Source: Chenopodium formosanum (lineage: Eukaryota > Streptophyta > Magnoliopsida > Caryophyllales > Amaranthaceae). Taken from it: a DNA stretch of 64,000 bases. Shown piece after piece: positions 29,244 through 41,249 of this stretch. A program made the translations under genes and the position numbers. The first letter of the stretch is position 1. Each line of letters opens with the position of its first letter. The DNA lies in NCBI GenBank assembly GCA_024500155.1, contig CM044874.1:45482384-45546383 (forward strand). The letters are read 5' to 3'. The notes beneath the pieces are model-generated. The model was not told the DNA's origin and did no database searches. It saw nothing but the letters and a program-made list of their open reading frames with translations.

Positions 29244-32200
29244 AGATTGAGATTTTATTAAAAAAAATGTGTTTTAAAGTGTTTTGTTGTAATACTTGGC
29301 CAAGTGCTTATTTAATTAAATGGTGTTAAATTAAATTGTTTTGAATTTTATTTTTGTTTTTGTTTTAGGAATGACCAAATTTTTTTTTATGAAGAACATC
29401 CGAATTTTTTTTTATTAAGGATGTCGGAATTTTTTTTAAGAAGTCGAAAATTTTTCGGTCGTTTTCAAAGCTTATTTTTGAATTTCTTAAAAAATAAAAA
29501 AAAAAATTGTTTGTTCATGTTGCAGGAAAGCAAGAATTAAGGTAAGAAATATGTGTTTAAAGCTTTTATAAGCATGTTGGTGAGCTTGGGTAGGAGAAGA
29601 AAGGGCATATAGGCTAGAATTTAATTTCTTTCTTATAGGCATATATATATATTTTCAAGAGGTGTTCAAGCATGTTGTATGACTAAATGTTTATTGATGA
29701 CAACATGTAATATGTGAATCATTATATGTGAGCTATCAAGATTGTTTGATTGAACATCGAACTTAATTTTCTGCAAGAACTGTATTATATGGTTATGGGA
29801 AGGGTTTGCTATTGGTAGTTAATCCCGTTTTCTTGTAGGATCCCTAAACCTATACTCTGTGAGTTTTTATGATGAGAATTTTGAGGAATGTTAAGGATTT
29901 TGAGAATTCAATTGCTTATGTTAGGATGGTTCGCTTCAATGGTCTTATTTGAGATGTATTTTCGAAGAAATTATTGGATGCACATCATCACACGAATGGG
30001 AGTATTATTTTTGGGATAAATTTTTGTTAAGATAAGTTGTCTAGATATTAAAAATGAGTAATTTGAGTTTTGTACACTTGTGTATGGAGACACCAAATTA
30101 TAAGGATAAAGAGATTGATTTTAATGCATATGGTTAAGGAGCTTAAAGATGAAATCATTTAGGATATGATCTATTCTAAGGAATATGTTTTGTCTTTGAG
30201 TATGAGTTTGAATTGGAATCGAAATTGAACAAGAGCCCAAATGAGGTGAGCATAGGAATTGATTATAGATGAGTAATGATGAAAGTTATTATATGAGTTG
30301 AGGGATACTCAATGCGGATCAATTGAAGTTTGATATTTTAAGCTTAGTGACTTATCATTTCTTATGATTAAAGTTATTTAAATTAGGATGGAGAATTGAG
30401 CATATATATATATATTTTAATATATGGTTGGAGTTTTGAGAAGTTATGATCTTGTTGGAATATTGAGGACTCTTGTTATGTTGGACCTTAAACACATTGT
30501 CACATGTTCAACCTTGAGAATATTGACATATGTTATTTAGGAGTTATGAGTATTTATTCTTTCACTTGGGATATGAGGATGATTATTTTACTTCAAGGAG
30601 TCATTATGGGTAACAATGCTATCATTTTGGAGAAAATTCTTGAATTTATTCACCTAATCTTTTGGAGTGGTTCAACAACCTTATGATTTCTACTGTTTTC
30701 CAAGTGCTACTCATATCTTTCTTCCCTTTGTGAGTAACAGTTAATGGGGATATTTTTTTTTATTTTTGATTGTTTGTTTAAGTATATGAATTTTGGTTGT
30801 TTATCAATCAAGATTTATGTATTCGAATTATTGGGAATGAGGACAAATTTTTTTTTTTTACCTCAAACCTGAATTCGAATTAAATGATAATTTTTTCTTG
30901 ATTGAGTTTAATTTAGTGATTGGTGTTAGTTGATTAGAATAAGAGCAAGCTAAATGTTTCAACCCAACCTATATAGCAACCAGTTTTATCATCAAGAAAG
31001 TATGGTAACAAGAAGCAATTTTAATAATGGAATTATTTGAACAAGGTAGTAAGGCAAGCTTGACAGATTGCCAAGGAGACAAATATGATATAACCACCAA
31101 CAATCCCATAGTGGGAAAAAGGTGAAACAAGAAGGTGTTAAGGATGAAAACTATGTATAAACCAAAGGGAGATCAATTCATGAAGTTTTGACGGTTGAGT
31201 TAAAAAGTTATACAAGTTGTTTAAAAACAATTTGTGTCTTGAGAATTTGAGAGTCAATGAAAATTTGTATGGTAAGTAATGGAGAGATTTGATTTTTACC
31301 ATGTCAGTGGGAACGAACAAGTTATGAGGACATCCGATCTTATTTGGAGATGTTTGAGATAACAAACCCGAAATAAGTTTTACCAGTTTTTCATGCAGAT
31401 AGAAAGAAAAGATATTGAGGTTTAATTAAGTGGAAATGAAAAGATTACTTGGTTTCGAGAAGTACTCCAAGTTGTTAAGATCTCTCGTTATTCAAGAAAA
31501 TGATATTGCTTTAAACTTAAGGAAATGAGTTGAAGGATGGCGAACTATGAGTTTAAGGGTGGTTTTCAAGACATAAAGTCCTTCGGAGTTTGATTGAATT
31601 GAATTATAAATAATCAATTCATATATTAGCTAAAAGAAAGGTGAGATCAAAAATAAAGATAAGGAATCAAATCAAGAAAGAAAGTAGGCGAAAGTTCAAC
31701 AAAATAGCTAAAGAGCTTTAAAGGAATATTTTGGAAATGATAAAAATTTTGAAAGCGGCTTGAGAAACTCTTGAAACTTAAGGAAATTTGAATTATGAAG
31801 ACGTTGTATACTTGAAAGTGTCGAGAATATTGAAATATGGATGTAAAAATGTCATAAAGGAGAAAGAGTTTATAACAAGATTTATGAATTTGATTGAGAT
31901 GTGTTGAAATAACTTGAGTGAGGATCGTATATGAGGTGTTTGAAGTTGAGATTATTTAGGGGTCACGAGATTTATTCAAGGGATGCTAGAAGAAAGATTA
32001 TGTGTTTAATTGGAGGAAAGATGTAAGCATGGGAAATATAAGCAAGGATATAAAGGTTAAGTGAACTTGGAGGTATTATATGGACATATTTGCGTTTGGA
32101 GAAAGACTTAATGTTGCATTGCTTAAAGGGGGTTGAAAGATACTATTGAAGTCATTTAAAGAAGGTTACATCGCCCTGGAGAGCGCATGTAATTGTTAAA

Positions 32201-33738
32201 GAAAGGGATGGAAGTGTTTGTAATGTGTCTATGGGGGATTGATCAATGTGACAAAGAAGTATTACTATCCTTTGCTTTAAAGCGACGATTTGTTTGATCA
32301 AATGAAAGGAGCAAATATAATTTCGACATTAGACTTGAGGATATAACTACTAAGTAAAAATATTCGAAAGAGGATATTTAGAATTTGGCGCTTATGACAA
32401 AGTTTGGACGATTCGAGTTTTCATTTTTGCATTTTGGGATGATGAATCACCTATAATTTCCATGGACTTATGGAATTCAGTATTTTCATTGAAGGTATTT
32501 GGTGAATTCTAAGAAAGGGAAGGAAAGGACGATGTGAAAATCTGTAATACAACGTGTTGATGCTTAGAAATAAGCAAATGCACGCAAGTTTTTCCCGAGT
32601 GTAAGTTGTGATTGAGAAAGGACCATTTTGAGAAACCTTGCGGTAAGAGGAAAAGTTGATGTAACAGGGATAAAAGCGGTGAATTATGGACTCCGTGATA
32701 AAACAATTTTAGTTGAGGTTTAAGTTGGACAACGGTGTGGAAGATTTTGATAGATTCGAAAGGATTATTAACAAGTGAATGCCCTGGCGAAGAGTAATTG
32801 GAAGGTTATGGAAAGTAATAAGTGTGAAATAACTTTGTATAAATTAATGATTATTTGCGAATAAATTTTAAAGTTTAAAGTTTGAGATAGACTCTCACAC
32901 ATAAGGATTTAAAAATGTAACAAGAAATTATTGGAGTTGATAAAGGACCGTGGAAGAGACATTCAATGTCATTGAAAGGGAAGCAATGTATCAGGCAAAT
33001 GCGTTGCTAATAATGTTAAAGTTAAGGGGGAATAAGGACATTAATCTCCTCGAAAGTGTTGGAAAAGGAAAGCTAAAAAAAAAAAAGTTGGGGTAACGAC
33101 AGCATGAGAGCGACAATATATTCGAGGAAATGAAAAAAAAAAAAAATTCCTAGTTTCTTTCAAAATCCTAGAAAGAGGTATATAGGAGAACTTGGGTAAT
33201 ACATTTAAGACGATTACAACCTCCACCCATTGGTATAATAGCGAAATATTATTTGACTGGGGAATTTATGTAGAAAACAAGTGTATTTAATTTTAGAAAA
33301 GGATGTAACAAAGTCACCATACAAGCCAGCATTGATATGACAACATTTTGAGGTTGGAATAAAAGAACCATGGAAGTTCACTATGTTGGGGAACATTAGT
33401 GACCGAAGTAAGAAAAGTATACATGAATGGAAAGAACATTAACTAAAGGTATGAGTTGCAAAGAGATCTATTGAGTTCAGCCAATTTGATCATGAAAAAG
33501 CTAAACAAATCAAAGTTTCGAATATCAAAGTGCTTCATAATTTTACTAGAGGATGGGTGAAAGATAATATAGATGGAAATTGATTATTTTTGGTATAATG
33601 AGTAAGAATTAATAAGAATTTTGGTTCGCAACAAAGAATGCATACAGAAAAGTGTTATGACCTTACCAAGGATGGAATGAGAAAAGATCAACATGATTCT
33701 AAAGTTGAGTTAAGTGGAGTTACGGGGGCGTAACTCGT
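29244..33738 (+). pseudogene. Tekay-like internal region, heavily decayed gag-pol
   Basis: No long frame remains. RT traces are visible: around 32230-32340 a broken frame gives LINVTKKYYYP and DDLFDQMKGA (usual NVTxxNxYPLPxIDDLFDQLxGA), then STLDLR. Around 32390-32450 TKFGRFEFSFLHFGM recalls the RTRYGxxEFLVMPFGL block. This places the RT at about 32.2-32.5 kb, consistent with a 5-kb gypsy interior. Protease, integrase and chromodomain could not be recognised. The rest is AT-rich DNA in which I see nothing else. Confidence 0.7.
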
Positions 33739-34168
33739 TTTCTTTAAGGGGGGTAGAGTGCGATAGAATTACGCGCTTTTTACGCGCTTTTTCCTTAATT
33801 TTGGCATTTTAAAGTGCTTTTTCGTCAGTTTTACACTGATTTAGTTGACAAGTTTGATTATTTTACACACTAAGATGTGTAAGTTTATTTCCAAAGTTGA
33901 TTCTTACACTAATGTTAGTGTGAGTTTGTTAGATAGTCTAATAGTTTACACATTATTTTGTGTAAGAAAGTCAGCAAGTTGGTTACTTTACACACTAGTT
34001 TGTGGGTGAATGAATAGATGAGGTAGAAAGGAAGTATCACAAAAGTACAGCAACTAAAAATATTAAGGAAATTTTTAGATTTTACAAACATTTCTTTGTT
34101 TTCAAGCGAGCTTCTCTTGTTTTCGTACCTAAGTTTTGGGGACGAAACTTCTTTTAAGGGGGGTAGAC
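33739..34168 (+). promoter_or_regulatory. Tekay-like 3' region: two polypurine tracts flanking a hairpin array
   Basis: A first tract, TTTAAGGGGGGTAGAG, lies at about 33744-33760. A second, TTTTAAGGGGGGTAGAC, directly precedes the LTR (about 34152-34168). Between them are TTACACA/TGTGTAA (33863-33882), CTTACACTAA/TTAGTGTGAG (33903-33924) and TTACACA/TGTGTAA (33946-33965), plus a decayed fourth near 33987-34010. A direct repeat TTACGCGCTTTTT lies near 33772-33792. Confidence 0.75.
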
Positions 34169-37100
34169 TGTAATACCCCGTATTTTTAATGTATTTTATA
34201 AATTATTTATTTAATTATAAACTATATTTTGGGTCAAACTATTGTAATTATTGAATTATAAATAAAGCAAGTATTTATATTTAGGTCAATAAGCATTCTT
34301 TATTGAACCCAATCATCTTATTTTTTTTACTTTTGGGCCACCTACTTCATCATTTAAGTCCATTATTTTTATGAAGCCCAAACCTAACCTAACCTACTCT
34401 ACACTATAAATACTCTACTTATCCCCAAAATTTCACCACCCAAAAGGGTCAAATGGTCAAGGTAAACTATTTTCTTTTTATTCTTTCTTTCTTCTTTTCC
34501 TTTTTCCTTTTCTTATTCTTTCTTTTCTTCTTGCATTTACATGGGTTTTGGGTGACATAAACACACCCAAAGTTCAACCACATCATCACACTGACCACCA
34601 CCTGCCGCCGTTTTGCCGTCGCTGGCCAGCAGCCGCCCGGCTGGCCGGCCACCACTACAGTGGTTCTTCCCTTCTCTCTCCTCTTTTATTTTGTTTTAAT
34701 AATTTTTCCTATAATATATACTTTGGGGTGTTGATTTTAAATTGTTTAAACATGATTAGTATGTTCTACAATTGCGTTTTGATGATTAAAGGTTGTAAAT
34801 TTTAGATTATAAAGTGTTTAATTTTCAGATTTTATGAAGTATTAAAAGTTAGGGATTTAATTATTAAAGTGTTGATTTTTAGGGTTCTAACTTAGAATTT
34901 ATTTGGGGGTTTTATATACCCATTGATTGTAAGTGGTAATAAAGCTTAAAGATTGTATCTTTATGGAATTTTAATGAAATTTTAATGGGTTTTTGTTAAT
35001 AGAATAATGCTGGAATTTTTATTTACATACTACTATTGTGTATTAATTAAAAGGAGATGATTACCCATAAGTAGAGAATATTTTAAGTGGTTTTAATATA
35101 ATTTTCAGATTTATTTAAGGGGTTTAAGCCTTAAAAAGTATGCTGGAATTTTTATATGAACACGCAAATTCAGGTTTTAATAATTAGATTTCCGTTCGTT
35201 AATATTAATCTCGTTTTAATCCCGATCAGGTTCTAAACTCCTCCGATTTTGATATAAAAGTAGTGTTTTTCGAGTGGAAACAACGTTTTAAGAAAGACTT
35301 ACTACCTATGGTAGTCAACACCACCCTCTTGTGGCCAAATTCATTCTCTAAATATGATTTTCGGGCAATTTTTGATTTTTAACGAAGTTTTTTTTTTATG
35401 CTTTAAATTTTATCTTTAAATATAAAGATGTATTTTGATGAAGTTTTAAAGGATTTTTGATTAGTTTAAAATGTTGGAATTTTATTTAAAGTAGTATAAT
35501 TGTGATTTTTAATAAAAGGCTGTGATTATCCATTAAGAAGAAGTTTAGTTAGAGGTTTTTAAATAATTTTCAGATTATTATAAGTTATTTAAAGCGAGTT
35601 TAAGTTGCTGGAACTTGTGTATACAAGGGTAATTAATATAGTATTATTGTCCCTTTATGTAGGAGACTTGGTTTGAGAATTGTTGTAGAGTACTCGGTTA
35701 TTTTAAGAGCTTATTTGAGGTACGTACGCGTACTTAGCATAATTTGGTGATGTAGAATCATGTTAGGTTTGTTTGTAATTGATTATAAGTAGAATCATGC
35801 TAAGGTTTATGTATGAAATTGTGAAATTATGGTGTTGTGATTGAATGGTGAAGCATGAATTATTTGTGATGGTTTATGGATTGAAAAATTGTATTTTTGG
35901 CATGTTGTGTTTGAACCACATTTTTATTTAAGGCATGTTAGAAGGCATGATTAATTAAACTTCATGTTTAATTATGTTTCGAATATTGAAAAGAAATTTT
36001 ATTATGGTTCAAATAATTTTTATTGATGCTTTAAGCATGAGGAAGGAGCTATATAAGTGTCTATGTACACAAGGAATAAATTGTATGTTGGTGCCTTTGT
36101 GCACTTAAGGTGTTTTTAATACCAAGGAATAGGATTTTTGGCGCATTATGCATTTAAGGTGTCTTTGACACTGAGGTAGAATTAAAAAGGGTTCAACATT
36201 AAATAATATGTGGTCACTAATTATTCAAGAATTAAATTGGTATGTTTGCTTGATTGAATAATTATTGTTGATTGATTTATTATGCTTTGAGAGTCATCAC
36301 CAAGTCTAATAATATGTAAATAACGTAAAGTGAAAGAGATTACGCACCAAAACTCTTGGAACGTATATACCCTGAGTATGAACAATGGGGGGGGGGTTAT
36401 GGGGTTTTATATTTAACCATAACTTCCAATGGAGTACAGGACATTGTATATTCCTTTTTATTATTTATTATGCGCAGGAATTCCGCCACCTTTGTGTGGT
36501 TTGTCGCTGGCACGGTTAGCTCCCGTGCCAGTTAACCTCAAATTTATTTGGGGGAGGTTAATAGGTGGAAACCCGTTCGATGCGTAATCAATGCAAAATG
36601 AATTAATTAGGGTCTAGTCATTGTATTGTATTGATTGGTATTTGTGAACAGGTGCAATGAGGTAAGTGTGTGTTGATAGGTGAAAACATGTTAGTATGGC
36701 TATTTTACGCTTATGTACTCAGCTTTGCTGATTGTGTGCGTTTGTGTGTTTGGCCATGTCTTTACTTTGGCCCTACGACGACCCATTTTCTAATGGCGAG
36801 TAGTGGGGACAAGTAGAGAGGAGGTTTTCAGGTATTGAGGCATATTCATGATGGGGCACGAGTGAAGAGCGAATCATGCTAGTTTATATTAGTTACAATG
36901 TGTTTCTGCTTTAATTTTTTATGCTAATATTTATATGTGGAGCTAATATCGAGTTTGGATTTGGTTTGGTTTTTAATAACGGCCTTTAATGGTTCCAAGT
37001 TGTAGGTTGATTTTCATTTTACTTAGCTCATTTTGATTTTAACTTTACTCTCGTTTGGTTTGCTTTTCACGTTGGTTTGTTTTGGAAAGGTTTTTAAAAT

Positions 37101-37236
37101 TAGTCTTTCGCTGTGTATCTTTGATATTTGCCTTAACCGTTTTCACGGTGGCGGTAATGTCTTAGATATTCCTATTTAAAGTTTTATACAGGGCAAAACA
37201 GATATTTTAAAATAAAGGAATTTTTAGGGTGTTACA
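34169..37236 (+). repeat. Tekay-like 3' LTR
   Basis: It is 3068 bp, TGTAATACCCCG to GGGTGTTACA. A TATAAATA at 34405-34412 lies only 236 bp from the LTR start, so the part downstream of the promoter would be unusually long (about 2.8 kb). A short pyrimidine-rich tract (34470-34530) and a GC-rich patch (34590-34660) follow. No target duplication can be tested because the 5' end is gone. Confidence 0.92.
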
Positions 37237-38525
37237 GCAGACTACTCAACCATATAAAGAAACACTACTTGAATACTACTAGATTGTTCACCACAAATGA
37301 GTTTTCCACATATCAATATATAGATAATTATTGTTGCGCAACTAATTGAACAAATTAACTCACCCAAGGGTAACATTTTTTCAATAAAACTTTGCTAGGA
37401 ATTAGATTCAAACAGTGAATTCAAAGCAATTAACGAGAAGATGCAATAGCCCAAGGATAAATTGTATTGATATTCAGTGTGAACTCGACACAATTTCCTT
37501 CTTTTGAGAGGAAGGATTTAACTTTCAAAACTTCTACTTACAACTTTTGATGAACCATCCGCAACCTCAATTCAAAGTTTACACAAGGAGGAAAGCAAGC
37601 AAAGCAACTAACGACAACAATGACATGGCACGCAACAATGACTTGTCAGAAGAAGAAAACAAACAAAATTAATACTCCACTAAGGAGGGGTGGCACCTTA
37701 ATTTTTTATGTTCTGACATTACATGCCAAATCTCTAAATTGGAAGCTAGGTAATTTTGTAGTAGTGCCTTAGTATATAAGAGGCTAGCTTATTCTGTATT
37801 AGTTTGTGTAAATTGTTAGGATTAACTGAGAGACTAGCAACCTAAAGTTGCCTTGAGAGTTGTGGCCTAAAGCCACTACCATTATCCGTGTTAGAATCAA
37901 TCAAACAACCGGAAGCTTCCATCTTTATTGCTTATTACTATGAGATTACATTGCTGTCTTTCAATCTATAATACAACTTTTTAGAATGATCTTACTTCCC
38001 TTCCCTCCCTTCTATTTATTACAATATTCCCTGATAACAAACTAACAATTCAGATAACAAAAATAATAACCAAATGTTTAAAAAAAAAAAAAAAAAAAAA
38101 ACAATTGAAACTACAAAATAGTAAGTATTTAATCATTTTTTGTTTTAATAACAATCATCTATTTCAGATTAACCATCTAATTGCAAATCACATGGAAACA
38201 CAAATTTACTAATCAAAATCAGAAATATTTAACCAAAAATTAGAAAAAAATTTCTCTTGGAAGTAAAAATTTACAACAATAGTAACCCACATTACATGCA
38301 TATTTCGAATACCTAGTGAAGTAAAAATCAATATTACAACCAATAGTTCAATAGAAACTTAATCAAATTCGATGATTGAGAAATTAAAGTAGATAAACCC
38401 TAGATTGTGAATTAAAATAATTAAATTAAATTAAATAATATACTGACAATTAAATTAAGGATAAACCCTAGATTGTGAAATTGAAATTCGATGATTGCAT
38501 AGAGAAACAACTTGTTACCTGAGAG
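37237..38525 (+). other. Unassigned AT-rich DNA, about 1.3 kb
   Basis: I see no gene. A TATATAAG at about 37774 followed by AGGCTAGCTTATTCTGT resembles an LTR or gene core promoter, but no matching second LTR is in the window. An A22 run lies at 38080-38101. AAACCCTAGATTGTGAA occurs twice (about 38397 and 38464). This could be transposon interior belonging to the CACTA terminus to its right. Confidence 0.4.
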
Positions 38526-38613
38526 AATTCGCCTCAATGGATATTAGAATTCACCTCAATTTATTTTAGAAGACGCCTCAATTGATTTCAGAGGTCGCCT
38601 CAATTGATTTCTG
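38526..38613 (+). repeat. Four 22-bp tandem repeats
   Basis: Units of 22 bp share the core CGCCTCAATTGATTT (first two units diverged), in four contiguous copies. Confidence 0.85.
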
Positions 38614-38663
38614 AAGTTGCTTATGCGCTTTAATGGGAAACAACGAGAGAGGAGGAGCTGTAC

Positions 38664-38760
38664 GTGGTGGAGGGAGTGTGCGGTGGAGGAGGGCTATGGT
38701 GGAGCACCGGTCAGGAGGTGGTTGTAGTGGAGGGGGGAGGGCCGCGGTGGAGGATGCATT
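38664..38760 (+). repeat. G-rich GGTGGAGG tract
   Basis: Repeated GGTGGAGG/GGAGGAGGG/GGGGGGAGGG over about 95 bp in otherwise AT-rich DNA. The long ORF over it is a composition artefact. Confidence 0.6.
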
Positions 38761-38835
38761 GCAAAGAGAGAGCTCGAGCTGAAATAATGAAATGCAATGG
38801 AGATAATGAATTGAAATGCCCTTTACTTCTTTCTC

Positions 38836-38860
38836 TTTTTTTTTTTTTTTTCTTTTTTAC

Positions 38861-38937
<77 letters not shown>
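38836..38937 (+). repeat. T-run and (AT)n microsatellite
   Basis: A T-rich tract of about 22 bases is followed by about 36 uninterrupted AT units (38865-38937). Confidence 0.97.
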
Positions 38938-38938
<1 letters not shown>

Positions 38939-39140
38939 TTTGATATTACCAGCAAGTGTTACTTCAAAATGTTACTAAATACCAAAGTGTTACAACTAAG
39001 TGTTACTTAATATCAAAGTGTTACAATCAAGTGTTACATAATATCAAAATGTTACAATAGTGTTACTTATAAATTAGTTAAATTTCTAGCCTTCAAAGTG
39101 ATACCATGTGGTGTTACCTTAGGTCATTTTTGTAGTAGTG
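38938..39140. mobile_element. CACTA-like transposon terminus with subterminal repeats
   Basis: At least nine copies of (A/G)TGTTAC occur in 160 bp, and the segment ends TTTTTGTAGTAGTG at 39140. In reverse complement this reads CACTACTACAAAAA, the style of a CACTA terminal inverted repeat with subterminal GTAACA repeats behind it. The opposite terminus was not found, so the left end is unknown; 37237-38937 may belong to it. No transposase is readable. Confidence 0.55.
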
Positions 39141-39909
39141 GGTCTGATGTTTTTGTTGGCGATTTGTGGGTTTATTTTATTTCCTTTCCTTTTTCTTTTA
39201 TTTTTATTTCTTTCTTTTTCTTTTCCCTTTTCTTATTTCTTTCTTTTTTTTTTTTTTTATAATTAGTTTTCTTATTTTATCTTTCCTTTTTACTTTCTTT
39301 TCTTTTCTTTTACTTTCTTAGTATTTTATTAGCTTGGTATAAATACCCATTTTTGGGGTAATTAAAGAGGGAGGAAAAGAATTACCATTTATTCTATTCT
39401 CTAATTAGTTTTAGGAGAGCTTCTCTCTCTAGTTTTAGGTTAGGGTAAGGGTAGTTTAGAGAGAGAAAGTAAGGGTTTTACCATTGTTGAGCTTGGATAT
39501 TGAAGAGGAAGATTGATCATCTTGCTTGTAGATTTTCACATTTAACCAATGAGAATCTCTAACTCTCTCTCCTCTATTTTTATTTGCTTTATTTTGAATA
39601 TTATTTTAGTTGTTGGTATTGCTTGTTAATCATGTTTATTCTTGATTGTTTGTTAATTAATATTGTTATTAGCATGATTAGTGAGTAATTTCCCTTAATG
39701 TTTTATTTCTTGTTTAACATATTTAGACTTTAGTTTATTTATCTCCTATTCCGGACTAGCTTAGTTGTCGATAACATTTGTTGGTGTTTATTCGTTCCTT
39801 GTAGTTCGACCCCTATGCTTGCCTTATACTCGTATTAGGTTTGTTTAGGTTGTATATATTGTATTTGATCTAGGGATAGACAATTGATGACGCGTTTATT
39901 CCCTTGTCA
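39141..39909 (+). repeat. Element A LTR, 5' end missing
   Basis: It has a pyrimidine-rich tract (39175-39330), a TATAAATA at 39338-39345, and ends CCCTTGTCA like the other Athila-like LTRs of the window (GTCA before the primer site). The left boundary is the CACTA end; the true LTR start was not found. Confidence 0.7.
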
Positions 39910-39912
39910 AAT

Positions 39913-39930
39913 TGGCGTCGTTGCAGGGGA
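39913..39930 (+). other. Element A primer binding site
   Basis: TGGCGTCGTTGCAGGGGA, two changes from TGGCGCCGTTGCCGGGGA, the Athila-type site complementary to Asp tRNA. Confidence 0.8.
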
Positions 39931-40031
39931 ACGACTTCCATTACCATTATGTTATCTTATTGAGACTAGTCCATTGTTTATAATTTTCTTTTGATTTGTT
40001 GGCTTTTATTTGTGTTGCTTTACTTGAAAAA

Positions 40032-41249
40032 ATGGCTTATATTTCTATTCCTCAATTTGATAATGAACCGTTTTAGGTGTATTTCAATAGACTTGAGGAT
40101 TTCTTAGATGGTGTTTAAGGTTTAACCAAGGGTGATTATTGTGAAATCATCAATTTGGGATTAAATGAGTATTTTAGAGGAGTAGTTGATAATATGTTAA
40201 ATGGTAAATTTCAAGACATGTCTTCGGATGAAGCTTGGGATTTCTATTCATGGTTAGCTAGGGATAATTATGATTGGGAGAGGGCCAATCATGAGACTTA
40301 TGTTCGGGATTCTCATGCTTTTAATGTTGATTCTAATTGTCATGATTTGTCTAATATGAATTCCCATGATGTGCTTGATGCTCCCCATAGTGATCATGTA
40401 ATGCATGATTTCAACTCCCCTCCCTCTATAGCTCAATGTAATGAGGTACATTCTAATAATGATGAAGGGCTTGTTCTTTCTCATATTGCATCCGATTTTT
40501 GCATGAATTCTAAAGGTGTGCCCCATAGTCCCCTAGATGATTCCAATGAGCAAGCTTTTAACTCGTCTATCCATGATGATTTGGACTCATTTGAGAATAT
40601 GGCCCAAATATTTCTTGAGTTTCAAACAGTAGCCCATAACCTTATGAGTGAGTTCATGGATAAGGCTTCATTAGAACGAGATGAGTTTGATAGAAATTTA
40701 CCCCCATTCGCTCTTGATTTTGAGATGGTAAGCCTTGAGAAATTTATGGGAGATGTTGTTCAAGGTTGTGAAGAGGAGGTTGAGGTTAAATCATTTGGAG
40801 TTTTTGAGCTTGAGGGAGATGTAGAACGTGAGGGTTCTTCATTTGAGGATTCCATGATTGATTTTCATTCCCTCATTAGTGATGTGAGATCTTGTGATGA
40901 GGGATTAGCTATCCCTCTTTCCCTTTCTCATACACCTTTCTCCTAAAGGTTTAATCATATCTCCTACTATCCTATGTTCCTCCCTTCTTTTCTCAAAGAA
41001 CCTCTTAGGGATCCTCTTCCTATTCATGATTCTGAAGCCCCCAACTCTTTCATTGTTGATGAGGAAAAGAGTTATAATGCTAACCAAAAAGATTTTTGTG
41101 AGGAGAGTTTGCCTCCCTATTTTTCTTTTTATTCTTCTACCTTTTTTTTTCTTATTTTCTTTATTTTTCTTTTGATTCTTTTACTTTTTCTTTTATCCCT
41201 TCTCTCAAGCAAAAATTCTCCTTGTACTTTATGTTTGCTTGTCATATGA
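40032..41249 (+). pseudogene. Element A single ORF, gag-like N-terminus, function unknown
   Basis: One frame of 406 codons with in-frame stops at 40074 (TAG), 40116 (TAA) and 40944 (TAA). The ATG at 40032 follows the primer site by 100 bp. The N-terminal 80 residues (PQFDNEPF, FNRLEDFLDG, GLNEYFRGVVDNMLNGKF, EAWDFYSWLARD) look like a shortened retrotransposon gag segment. The middle is acidic and rich in Asp, Ser and His. A conserved C-terminal part has SFEDSMIDFHSLISD and MFLPSF...RDPLPIHD. The last 60 codons are Phe/Leu-rich because of T-runs. Element C encodes the same blocks in the same order, which shows the ORF was under selection in the family. I do not recognise it as a known protein family; it may be a gag relic that helps RNA packaging. 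Confidence 0.75.

Larger units (their letters stand above)
27590..37236 (+). mobile_element. Decayed Tekay/Del-like Ty3/gypsy retrotransposon with truncated 5' LTR
   Basis: A 1.64-kb direct repeat (27590-29227 and 35595-37236) brackets the internal region. The 3' copy belongs to a full 3.07-kb LTR beginning TGTAATACCCCG at 34169, so the 5' LTR has lost about 1.43 kb. The primer site at 29231, a polypurine tract (TTTTAAGGGGGGTAGA) and RT remnants fit plant gypsy elements of the Tekay/Del type. No ORF over 61 codons survives inside. The lineage call rests on LTR ends and the tract only. Confidence 0.85.

Noticed and set aside
38526..38613. Short regular repeats considered as a CRISPR-like array
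   Set aside because: Contiguous 22-bp tandem units without spacers, in plant DNA.
38664..39010. ORFs with long Ile-Tyr repeats
   Set aside because: The product of the (AT)n microsatellite and adjoining G-rich and T-rich tracts.
41130..41249. Hydrophobic Phe/Leu segment at the end of the element A ORF as an envelope-type membrane anchor
   Set aside because: The DNA is T-rich low complexity, and the matching part of element C is not hydrophobic.
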